DNA of 64,000 nucleotides from contig SDUX01000005.1 of the NCBI GenBank assembly GCA_008729055.1, positions 310,001-374,000 on the forward strand, in the 5' to 3' direction. The notes beneath the pieces are model-generated. The model was not told where the DNA came from. It was given only the letters and a program-made list of their open reading frames with translations, and did no database searches. This document shows, piece after piece, positions 55,030 through 64,000 of the stretch (the stretch's first letter is position 1; every line of letters starts with the position of its first letter). The stretch is from Pyropia haitanensis (Eukaryota; Rhodophyta; Bangiophyceae; Bangiales; Bangiaceae). Made by a program: the position numbers and the translations under genes.

Positions 55030-55440
55030 GCGGGCAAACAGCAGCAGCAACCGCCGCGTCCGGACAGCCGCAGCAGCCACCCTTTTCCACCTCACCTCCG
55101 CTGCCACCCTCGGCGTCATGAGTCCTCTTCCCCGTGGGAGGGAGCGCGGCGGCAGGGCCGCGCACGGACGCCCAAAAGCGGGGACGGCGTGCCGTCGCCG
55201 ACGCCACCAGCAACCGCCACATCCGGACCGCCGCAGCAGCCACCCCTCCCCCCCCGTGCCGCCCCACCTCGCCGTCATGAGTCCTCTCCCTTGTGGGAGG
55301 GGCACCGGCAGGGCCGCGCACAGACGCCCAAAAGCGGGGACGGCGTGCGGTCGCCGACGCCAGCAGCAACCGCCGCGTCCGGACCGCCGCAGCAGCTACC
55401 GCCACCACCACCCTCGCCGTCATGAACCCTCTCCCCCGTG
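55030..55440. repeat. Tandem repeat, about 145-159 bp, 2.5 copies
   Basis: GTCATGAGTCCTCT-type segments occur at 55115, 55274 and 55419, each preceded by CCGCGTCCGGACCGCCGCAG-like sequence and followed by a CGCCCAAAAGCGGGGACGGC segment (first two). Confidence 0.85.
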
Positions 55441-56342
55441 GCAGGGCGGCGGCCTTCGCAGTTTTGGGATCAGCGCCGCAGCTTCTGCTATCTCGCCTGT
55501 ATGGGCTTGTGTGATTAGTCGACGCGCATTGGTGGCAACCGCGAGCACGCATCTCGAAAGAGGTTCGTCCTGTGTGAGTGACCCAAATGGATACATTCCG
55601 AGATTTAATACCATCACACAAGCATGCGGACGCCGCAAGGAACGCAACGCATGGGCTCCAATGCGGCCGCGGATGCACGTGCCCGTATGCGTCGGGCGTC
55701 GTTTGCGTGGCTTAGTGGGCGTTGTTGCGGCTGCAATACGGATGAGACGGCGGCCGTTACCACTCATGACGCCTTTGACTGAGTTCCCCGTTGGCCCGGC
55801 AGCCGTTTCCAGCATCAACTGAAAGAGTATGGCGGGCAAGCGCTGGTGAAACGGCAGCTGCATTTGTATCCTGGGCGGACATGCTGGCAGCCACTCGCAA
55901 CCGGCTGTCGTCCATCGTACGTGTCATGTCTTCTGGGCCGCGTCGGCGTAGCCACGTGGATGTGCTGCTCATTTCTGTTTATGCGAGCGCACCGGACGTC
56001 CGGCGGGCCGAGGCGCGGCACGCCCGAAGTCGCTCGCTGCAGTGGGCGAGGCGCCGCGGCGGCGTACGCACGCACTCGTGCTCGGACGTGCGACACACGT
56101 GCGCATGCGTATGTATACGCTCCCACACTATCTGGTCGCGACCGTGCGCTCGAGCGCTACATATTGAGGCGCATCAGCTGCGGTCCGCGCGGTCCCCGTC
56201 GGGCCGCGGTCGGCTTCTGACAATTGTTGGAGACAGTCGTGCCGCCCGCACGTGTGCATGGATGCCCATTTTCGGGCGACGTCATCCCCACGCACTGTGC
56301 TAACCCACCGTACCCTCGTGTTCCCGGCCTTCGAGTGTCACC

Positions 56343-58607
56343 GTGATGCCTCTCGTCACGAGCGTCATTCCAGCGACAACACCAGCGGCAGCGGCAGCGG
56401 TAGCGGATGCGGCAGGAGAGGCAACGGCAGCGGCAGCGGCAACGGGGACGGTCGGAACGGCCAGTGCGCCCACGACTTCGTGTGCTCGTCCAACGGCCCG
56501 CCCGCCAGTGAGTCGCGCAGCACGTAATGTGCGGTTGTTTCCGACGGGCGTTGACGTTGCTTTTGACACGGAACATGTACCTGAATCATCGGCTGCGGAG
56601 GTTGTGCCGGCCAGTGCTTTGGACGTCGCAGTGGGACAGCCTGCTAGTCCACCGGTATCTCGCGGTGCAGGCATTGGTTTTGCGACAGATTCTTCTGCAG
56701 GAGTTGTACCAGCAGATTCTCGCGTCGAGGACGCTCCCACAGCCGTGGAGGTCGCTTCTGCGGCAATGGCACCCGCGCGTCTGTCCGCGACGCCCGCGGA
56801 GGACGGTGCTGTCGCTCCAGCAGCGCCATCTGCCGCAGAATCAACCGCCTTGCTCGCTACTACGGAAGTCGTGTCTGTCACTCAGCTACCGACGGAGTCT
56901 TAAGAAAGTGACGCAGTCGTGGTGCTACCGGGCGGCACGCAGCAGTCGCAGTCGAAACGACTGTTGGGCGACGATGTTACTGGCATTGCCCAGGACGCTC
57001 TCGCGGAGTTGGTGGTGACTGCCGGTCGTGCCGACGTCCGTTCGCAAGCAAACGCCGCCACTGCTTATCCAGGAAGGGTTAGGGTTACCTTTTTCTGCTG
57101 CGCCGGACACGGGCGGTGGCCGCGTCAACTCCAAGGATGGCGTGCACACCTTTTCCGAGTCGATGCGGACGAAGATTGCGACTTTTCTTCGTGCCTTATT
57201 TGTGGTGCAGACAACCAGGGACAAGAGCATCATGCCGTTTTTGGGAATTGCCCACTACCTCATGACGTTCTCGTACGCCGTCGGCATCTCGTCCACGTCG
57301 GCGCGGACCGACTTCTTCGACGCCGTATCCGTGGCGTTCGAGAGCCCGGTGTCCATGATATACTTCATGGAAAAGGCGTTTCGCTGTGGACCGCATGGCT
57401 TGCACGTCGGTGGCCGCGTCGGCCCTCAGAGACACGTCACCGGGCAGCCGAAAGGCTTCCGAGACGACATCTTAATGCAGCGCCTCAACAAGAACAATGT
57501 CAAGGTGCAGTGGTTGTCAAGAAGGCTCTCACTTAGGAGTGTTACGGACACCCAACGAGGGGCTCGTTCGTCGGCTGGCGGCCTGTCTGTCCAAGACCGA
57601 AACGTCATCGCCGCAAGTGTCGCGAGTGACGTCGCATGCGTCAAGCTACGCGAGCGGGGCTGAGTCGTCAAGTTCGCACAGGACGACGAAGGCAACAAGA
57701 AGGCGTTGTGTTTGACGTTCCAGTGGAGCGAGTCGTCGACGTGGTTGCCTGAAGGAATGGAGGCGGGTCTGGTGACCGACCTACGCTACCTGCTTTTGAA
57801 GTCGACGCCAGCAGCGCATGTCGACCGGATGCTGGATCCGCCGATCAAGCCGCCAGCACGAGCGTCCGTGCGCAAGGGCGCCGTGAAGAGAGCAAAGCCG
57901 GGCAAGGTTCTTGTGCCGGGTGAGCGCACCACGAAACGCTTGAAGCAGGACCGCCCTCGCGCGCCTCAGGACATCGACAGTCCGTGCACCCACTGCGGTT
58001 TGGCACCACATCAAAGCGCGGAGGCCGCTCGGCAGGTGGTCGTCCCGACGCTGGAGCATTGGTCAGCCGATGTTGCTCAGTCTGCGAAGGTACCACGTGA
58101 AGGCCAAGTGCTTGCATTCACGCTGCCAATGCACATGGTTGCGGGACTCGGAGGTCGATTGTTCGTGGACTTCGACATGCGCAAGACATCTACAGCCGGC
58201 GGGCCGCCCTACAAGAATCACTTATTCTTCAAGCGCAGTGATCGACCGCCGGAGCCATTCGGGGTGATCGATGGGGCTGCTTTCGCTGGTGAAGAGGACG
58301 TCACGACAAGTGTGCAGTCTCATGTCATCTTGCGGTCGGTTCGCACCCATTTGTCGCAGCGCGGCCGTCGTCGTCGCCCTTTAGCGGGCACCCACTCTCC
58401 CGTGATGAGGAAGCGCCAGCTACCAGTCAACAACGCCAGTACGTCCGCTCGGCACCACAACTGGTCCCGCTGACGGAGCGCTTCCACATCGTCTCACAGT
58501 TCGAACTCTCCTCTCGGGCGAAGCTTGAGTCTCGCACGCCGGGTCGTATGGTCATCTTTTTGGAGAGTATGGACCCTCTGCCTGTACGAGGGGAATTCAC
58601 GTTGTGA
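56343..58607 (+). pseudogene. Large unrecognised coding region with stops and frameshifts
   Basis: Four joined stretches look like one decayed gene. 56343-57080 in one frame has a TAA at 56901-56903. From about 57070 the next frame carries a convincing domain (SESMRTKIATFLRALFVVQT, MPFLGIAHYLMTFSYAVGIS, SMIYFMEKAFRCGPHG). A TGA at 57661-57663 follows, then the same frame continues (LTFQWSESSTWLPEGMEAGL, CTHCGLAPHQSAEAARQVV, PMHMVAGLGGRLFVDFDMRK). After about 58330 a third frame ends it (RFHIVSQFELSSRAKLESR, FLESMDPLPVRGEFTL) at 58607. I recognise no family. Size, decay and neighbours suggest a mobile-element protein, but a host pseudogene is possible. Confidence 0.45.
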
Positions 58608-58609
58608 GT

Positions 58610-60300
58610 TCAACGCGGTCCTTGTAGTACGCACAAGGTCCGGGTGCTCATCCGCTTGTCCGTCAAGTTAGGCACGTTAAAGTCCACTTGACAGCCGCAC
58701 GAATTCTCCCCTCACCTTCCAACAGGGAACTCCTACATTTGCAACCAGCACACTGGTGGTAAACGGCATCGTCACACGTGGTCCGATGCGTACGTTGCCG
58801 TCACCGAGACATGGGACATGCGCTCCGTCGGTTCTCCCGCGTCTGTACGCGCCGCGCCAGCCAGCCGCCCCGCCACCCCGCCCCCCTCCCACTCCCCCAC
58901 CATTCTACTCCGACCTCACGTTATGTGCCGCTTGCGTCTTGGACGCGGTACCCACGTCCAGACGACCGGCCCCGGGGCATCACCCGACCTCTGCGTCGGC
59001 ACCACCACTATCCCGTCCACGCCCGCGATGAGAGACCCCTGCCAGCATCCGTGTAGACCGAGCGACGTGGCCCAGAGCACCCGCGGTGACCATGTCGACA
59101 CGTGCATCCAGCAACAGGTCGAGGCGGTGGAAGCTGCTGCGGGAACTGCACTGGTAGGCATGCCATGAACATTCCCCAATCCTTAGGTGTACGATGCTGC
59201 GCAAGAGGCCATTGCAGGAAAAATCAGTACAACCTGCTACGTGCATGGCGTGTGCCCACCCGTCACATTGTCCCGTGATGCGCAGAGTGATACGCTTTCA
59301 CTCACCTGCTGGTAGTACGAGTGACCGGAACAGCACGAGTGCGATGGCGTAGCGTGGACCACGGCGGCGCCGAACAAGCACTCATTGCAGCTTCCCGAGG
59401 AACGCTGCTTACGGAGCCGGAAAGTACGCAGCCGACCCATACGGGTGCGATTGATAGCCGCTCACAGTGCCCGATGATCATGCGATCCGCAGCTGTCTGC
59501 AGGCGCAGCGTGCGACAACACAATGCGTCGGAAGCAGATGCGGCTTCAGAACAGTCAGCCGCGACGCCTAGCCGCTGCACTCATCCACAAGGACTCGCAG
59601 TGAAAAAAAAGGCCCATGAAACAGATCGGACGCACGTACTGCTACCATGTGTTTTGTACACTTAGCAATAGTTACGTGGCCACTTCGGTTCTATGTTCGG
59701 TCAAAATTTTGATACATTTTCACGAGATGTTCTGGGGCTAGACAACTGAACAACAAAAGTAGCACGCGGATCCGTCTAGTCTATGTCGACAGAAACACAA
59801 GTGGCCGGCCCTGATTGTGGGCACGGGTAGAGAGCACATGGCGTGTCTATCGTAATCTCGTAATCCCCTGGTGCGGTTCGATCCGGCGATTTGGGTGTTC
59901 CATGTCAGTTCGCATTCGCGAGAGCGGTGGAACCTAAGTGCCGTCCGGCTGCAACAAGGTCGAGCGCGCCGTCACGCCGCGACTGACACGTGCACATCGC
60001 TGTTGTTCTCCTTTCTCACCCCCCCACCACCATCAGCGACCCCCCCCCCCCTCCCGGCAGTCCCGATCGCTCTTCCCCACGACCCCCCCTCCCCCGAACA
60101 TCCGCCCCCCCGGCGCACCATTTCCACGACCCGCGCTTTCGCGTCATTCTCTCGTTTCGGTCCCCTCCCCCCTCTGTTCCTTGTGCTGCGACGGCGTTTT
60201 CGTCCCGCGACCGCCGTCTGTTCATCGCCCAGTGTCGCTGCTGAGCAACAGGCATCGGTTGGCGACGAACATCGCTTGCGGTGAGCGCAGGCGGTACACC
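58610..60300. other. Intergenic, no gene recognised
   Basis: Frames at 58756-59168 are Pro/Arg-rich shadows. 60000-60130 is strongly C-rich and could be the leader of the next ORF. Confidence 0.35.
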
Positions 60301-60392
60301 CCTTGAAGCGGCGCCGTGCTGTTGTCTGTACTGCTTCGGCGCCTTCACCAGGCGGCTGTGCTAGCCGGTGCGATCGTCCTTTTTGCAGCAAC

Positions 60393-61600
60393 CATGGAAT
60401 TCTCAACCGACGACGAGGAGGACGCCGAGATACAGCCGCTGCGCTCGCGGTCGAGTCACGGCGCACACCCTGCCACTATGGCCGACCGTGTGGCGGCGGC
60501 ATCGGGCGCTGCCACCGACCGCATTCCAGACGTGGACCGGGTCACAGAGCGGGATGACCAGCGCGTCCCAGTCATCGGTCAGCAGGCGTGGGACCACGGG
60601 CGCACAGCGGAGGACGACAAGGAGGTGCAGCGCGCTGACGACGAGATCGCGAGCGACGGGGAGCAGTCCTCTGCCGAATCATCCGAGGAGGACGTCGTTC
60701 TACCGCGTCCTCGTATGCGTCGACTTTGCTGGCGTCTCCCCATTGTTGGTAGGCGCTGGCGTTGGGTGCTGCCTGGTCCAGTGATAGACCACAGCAATGT
60801 GAGCCCCCTACTGTTCTCCATGGCTGTACTCCTCGAGGGGCTCCCGACCTTCTCATGTCGAGAGGCATACGCTCGGTCGGTGCCGATTCTGATCAAGAAG
60901 GGCATGTACGCGTCAATTGCTGCTGCGTATGAGTCCATCATACATGTTTTCGAAGAACACCAGAGCTCAACGTCGACGTCGGTGGAGCCGTCATGGCAAG
61001 CGGACTCCCCCGATGGGGTGCCCATTCGGCGTGTTCTGGACAGGGCGATCGGTGCGGTACGGCGGAGCGGTGGGCGAGTCGACGGAGGGTCCGTCAAGTT
61101 CGTGTCCGTCGTGCCCCCGTCGTCACATCCTTGGTATGCGTAGGAGGCGCGTTTGCGCGCCAGGCGGGACGAACGGCGGCGGGCAATCGCGTATCCACGC
61201 GAGTTGTCAAAAATGACGGACGACGACGAGCGTCGCCTGCTGCGGGCGAGCAACAGTTCCGCACTGTTTTCCGTGACGCAAGCAACGTCGTACAAAGCAC
61301 GCACGTCGTTGAAGAAAGCCCGAGGCTTGCGGTCGACCAAAAAGCGTCCATGGCGCGGTGTCGGCGCTCCGGACGTCATTCCCGCCAGTAAGAGGCTGAT
61401 TGACTCGAAGCGTCGGGTGTTCGAGCAGAGCTCAAGAGCGGGCCATTCGATGATCACCCTGGACAAGGATGGCGAAGCAGTTGTGTGGGCGTACGTCCGC
61501 GGCTCGGGCCTGACCGGTGAGCGCTGGTACAGGCGCCCCTGTGGCACGATCAAGCGCCTAGCCTCCCACACTCACAAGCAGAGGAAGCCGGCCATGACCA
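60393..61600 (+). pseudogene. Unrecognised protein, one stop, 3' end missing
   Basis: From ATG 60393 (MEFSTDDEEDAEIQPLRS) an acidic N-terminal region with SSAESSEEDVVLPRPRMRR leads into a hydrophobic/helical part (SPLLFSMAVLLEGLPTFSC, SIAAAYESIIHVFEEHQ). A TAG at 61141-61143 interrupts, and the same frame goes on with ELSKMTDDDERRLLRASNSS, PDVIPASKRLIDSKRRVFEQ and VVWAYVRGSGLTGERWYRR. Around 61600 it loses character exactly where the flavoprotein exon begins. The acidic start and basic, DNA-binding-like remainder resemble transposase N-termini in style only; no family is recognised. Confidence 0.45.
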
Positions 61601-61619
61601 CGGACCCGTCGCTATTGAG

Positions 61620-62225
61620 AGCCTCCTGCGCCTCCTCCTCGCCCCTCACGCGCGGCCACGGCTGTCGCGCGTGCGGGCGGTCACGGTTATCACGGCCGTC
61701 GCGAGAGAGGACGGATGGGTGGTGGACGCGCTGGGTGGGGCGCCCGGCCATGCCGGCGTCCACTACCGGTACGTCACGCGGCCGCGGGACTGTGGCTCGC
61801 CAGGCTGCGGCGACCACGGCGACCACGGCGACGGCGATAGCGGCGACAGCACCGCAGCGGTTGACGTCGAGGGGCCCCCCCCTCCCGCCGCAGGGACGCC
61901 GCCACTGGCGGCCGACGCGGACCCCGCCGCGTCCGCGCCGCCGCCCGTCGCCGCCGCCGGCGCCGCGGCCGGCGCCGCGGCAACGGCCGGGCGTCCCCCC
62001 CTGGGCGCCCTCCTTGCCGCCGCCGTGGCGGCGGCACCCTCCCACACGACGGTCGGGGTGGCGTTTTGTGGGCCCCGCCAGATGGAAGTGGCGCTGCGCG
62101 CGGCCGCCGCGGCGGCGGCGGCCGGCTCGCGCCGACCGCCGCGAGGCCGCGGCGGGGAGGCGGCGGGGGAGTGTCCCCCGTGTGGCCGCGACATCCGCTT
62201 CCTCGTCCGCGCGGAGCGGTTTTGA
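61620..62225 (+). CDS. C-terminal exon of a ferric reductase/NADPH oxidase-type flavoprotein
   Basis: The frame holds RVRAVTVITAVAREDGWVVD and AGVHYRYVTRP, a long Ala/Pro/Asp-rich insertion, then GRPPLGALLAAAVAAAPSHT followed by TVGVAFCGPRQMEVALRAAA and the end RDIRFLVRAERF. The VGVxxCGPxxM/L box and the terminal F-x-F-x-E-x-F pattern are the NADPH-binding end of the FRE/NOX family, which passes electrons from NADPH via FAD and haem across a membrane. Only the last about 200 codons are here; haem and FAD domains are absent to the left, where an unrelated decayed ORF stands. Either they lie upstream beyond long introns or this is an orphaned fragment. The exon start is uncertain (61570-61680). 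Confidence 0.7.
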   Translation, partial: SLLRLLLAPHARPRLSRVRAVTVITAVAREDGWVVDALGGAPGHAGVHYRYVTRPRDCGSPGCGDHGDHGDGDSGDSTAAVDVEGPPPPAAGTPPLAADADPAASAPPPVAAAGAAAGAAATAGRPPLGALLAAAVAAAPSHTTVGVAFCGPRQMEVALRAAAAAAAAGSRRPPRGRGGEAAGECPPCGRDIRFLVRAERF

Positions 62226-62229
62226 GGTC

Positions 62230-62745
62230 GTGCCCGTGGCCCAGGCCGATGGGGGTCGGGGGGGGGGCGGGGGCGGCAGCATTGGCGATGGAGGCGAGGC
62301 TGGGGAGGGGCGCGGCGTAAGCGGCTGCCTGTTCTTCATGCGAGAGTGGGAGGCAGCGGCTTCCGCCCGCACAGCGTGCGGCGGACCGCAGCCGTCGGCA
62401 CGAGCGTTGGCCCCCCACCACCGCGGCGGATGACCCGGCAGACGGCCGACCGGCGCCGCCGGGGTGGGCGCGGATTGACGGGCGGCGGGCGGCGCGCGGG
62501 CGCCTCGTTGCCCGCCCGCCAGTGGTGCGTGCGGGGAGCGCCTCGCGCCGGCGGCGGCACGGCCGGCAGACAACGCGCCAGCTGGCGGCGCAGCCATTGT
62601 CACGGCCAGCGGCACTGCCCGGTCCGGGATGGGAGCTGTCTCCACTACGTTTTGGACTTCAGAAGAACTTGAGGCGGAAGAGTTAAAAATAGCTCCACAC
62701 CGATAGACCTGCGCTCTGCTCGAGCCAAAAAAAAAATAGCTTTTT
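62230..62745. other. 3' flank of the flavoprotein exon
   Basis: GC-rich to 62640, then A/T-richer with a run of ten A near 62727-62736. No gene. Confidence 0.35.
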
Positions 62746-62906
62746 ATTGCTGTTCTCCCAATTTTGGCCGATGTGGACAAGAACAACAGGTGCAGAACAA
62801 CTTTCCATTGGCTGGTCGTCTGTATCCGGCTGAATCAATGGCTGAGACACTCTTGTTCGCCACTGTTGTTCTTGTCCACATCGGCCAAAATTGGGAGAAC
62901 AGCAAT
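62746..62906. repeat. Fold-back element with 44 bp perfect inverted arms
   Basis: 62746-62789 and 62863-62906 are exact reverse complements (core TTGGCCGATGTGGACAAG) around a 73 bp loop. Imperfect pairing continues outward through AATAGCT on both sides. It lies between two convergent genes and could be a MITE or a hairpin-forming 3' end. Confidence 0.9.
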
Positions 62907-63111
62907 AGCTATAGGTTTTTGGGTCACCGATGGACATGCTCTGAACAAGAACGCACTGTGCGTCCAATTTTTTTGTAATGTGTGTGCCATCCCTCGGACT
63001 GGCCCTCGGAGGCCTACCATCAGCATCCCCGCCCCCCAAGCCCTCACACCCCCCATTGCCACAGCGCCCCACGCCCCCACTCCCCCACCCCTCCCCCCCC
63101 CTGCTCCCCGC

Positions 63112-64000
63112 TCAAACCTCACACACCTTGTAATGGTCATCATCCGACGTGGAAAAGATGTGCCCCTCTGAGGACAGCACCTCGAGCGCCGACCGCAGCT
63201 GCGTCTCGGGCAGTCCCGTGTGCCGCATCGCCGCCACAATCTCCGCGTACGACACGCCCGTGATGGACTCGGAGCGGGCGCGGATGACCTCGAGCAGCTG
63301 CGACTGGACGTGCGTGAGGCCCTCGGTGAGGCCGCCGCCGGCGCCCCCGCCGGGGCCGCCCCCCATCGTGGCCGCCCCGGTGGGGGGTGGCGGGGGGGCA
63401 CCCCCGCCATAGCCCCCACGACTGCCGCCGCCGCCGCCGCCGCCGCCATAGCCGCCGTGCCCCCCCCCACCCGCCCCTCCCCGGCCGGGCGCGCCAATGC
63501 CTGCGAGGGCAACTCCCCCCACCCCCCCCGCTCCCCCCCCCGCCCCCCCCCTAGCTTGGTCTGCGCACAAAACACGCGCACCACGTCCAGGCGGTGGAAC
63601 ATCAGCTCGTTGGGGTCCTCTACCGCCACGATGTGGGCGGCCTTGACGTTGAGGGCGCCCTGGAAGGTGGACAGCTTCCCCACCACCCGCACCCACGTGT
63701 GGGGCACAAAGATCTGGGTCAGCTTGACCGCGTCGGGCCCCGTGGCGCCCTCCCCCGACCCCGCCTCGCCCGCGTCCAGCCAATACACCACCGCCACGGA
63801 GCCGGTCAGGTCATCCATCCGCATCTTGACAGACGTTGTCTGCACCGCCACGGTAGAGATGCGGGCGACAAAGGTCACCGACGCGAGTGTCACCCCGTGG
63901 AGCGTGAACGTGTCGTCCGCCTGGGACGCGAGCGTGGACAGCTGCTTGAGCGTCACGGGCTGCAGGGCGTCTGCGTTTGGGGCGCCGCCGCCGGGGCCGC
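63112..64000 (-). CDS. RPA2: Replication protein A 32-kDa subunit, 5' end outside window
   Basis: From the right edge, QPVTLKQLSTLASQADD leads into the central OB fold (FTLHGVTLASVTFVARI, MRMDDLTGSVAVVYWLD, FVPHTWVRVVGKLSTFQGA, DPNELMFHRLDVVRVF), which in RPA32 binds ssDNA within the RPA heterotrimer. After about 63550 the phase changes, in runs of G. A Gly-rich linker (GGYGGGGGGGGSRGGYGGG) leads to the C-terminal winged helix (EGLTHVQSQLLEVIRARSES, YAEIVAAMRHTGLPETQLRS, SSEGHIFSTSDDDHYK) ending VCEV-TGA. The phase change is a small intron or a homopolymer error. The N-terminal phosphorylated region lies outside the window. Confidence 0.92.

Noticed and set aside
57070..57095. GGGTTAGGGTTACC, telomere-like
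   Set aside because: Only two partial units, inside a coding-like stretch; no array.
61763..62786. Long minus-strand frames opposite the flavoprotein exon
   Set aside because: Arg/Pro/Ala-rich antisense of a recognised domain.

Overview
This window is eukaryotic nuclear DNA: spliced-looking genes, LTR and tyrosine-recombinase retrotransposons, a CACTA-like DNA transposon, and two recognisable host genes (the last exon of a ferric reductase/NADPH oxidase-type flavoprotein and the replication protein A 32-kDa subunit). It is very GC- and CpG-rich, with Ala/Gly/Arg/Pro-rich conceptual proteins and few A/T tracts outside the transposons. The copia-type elements and the low-complexity host proteins fit a GC-rich alga; a bangiophyte red alga (Porphyra/Pyropia type) is my best guess, but nothing here proves it.

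Layout. 1-2545 is a degenerate array of about 66 bp units (22 codons). 2546-6016 is a GC-rich island with pieces of an unrecognised gene. About 6600-14200 is a second, much larger degenerate array of about 52-54 bp units. 15314-36597 is a nest of mobile elements. A tyrosine-recombinase (DIRS/PAT-like) retroelement with repeated terminal segments carries two insertions in a copy of its left-hand repeat: a 1.18 kb DNA element (15514-16693, TSD CAG) and a Ty1/copia element (16827-31302, TSD GTGAG). The copia element is itself interrupted, at its pol stop codon, by a complete Ty3/gypsy chromovirus (17243-24615, TSD CACGG) whose two 864 bp LTRs look identical. The YR element follows at about 31711-36597, with gag, RT/RNase H and recombinase frames on the minus strand. 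37686-41961 holds an unrecognised ORF and a broken CACTA/Plavaka-like (Tnp2 family) transposase. 44038-50474 is a second copia element (LTRs 582 bp, TSD TCCAC), decayed by in-frame stops. 50.5-61.6 kb holds unrecognised and partly decayed coding stretches that may be host genes or remains of an unknown large element. The right end holds the flavoprotein exon (+) and RPA2 (-) converging on a small fold-back element.

Relative ages from LTR or repeat differences read by eye: gypsy youngest (none seen), copia-1 about 4 in 409, copia-2 about 7 in 582, YR terminal repeats about 6 in 337.

The most unusual item is a minus-strand zinc-finger ORF (two C-x2-C-x12-H-x5-H fingers, preceded by a splice-acceptor-like tract) lying between the 5' LTR and gag of the gypsy element. 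It looks like a captured host exon or an extra retroelement gene.
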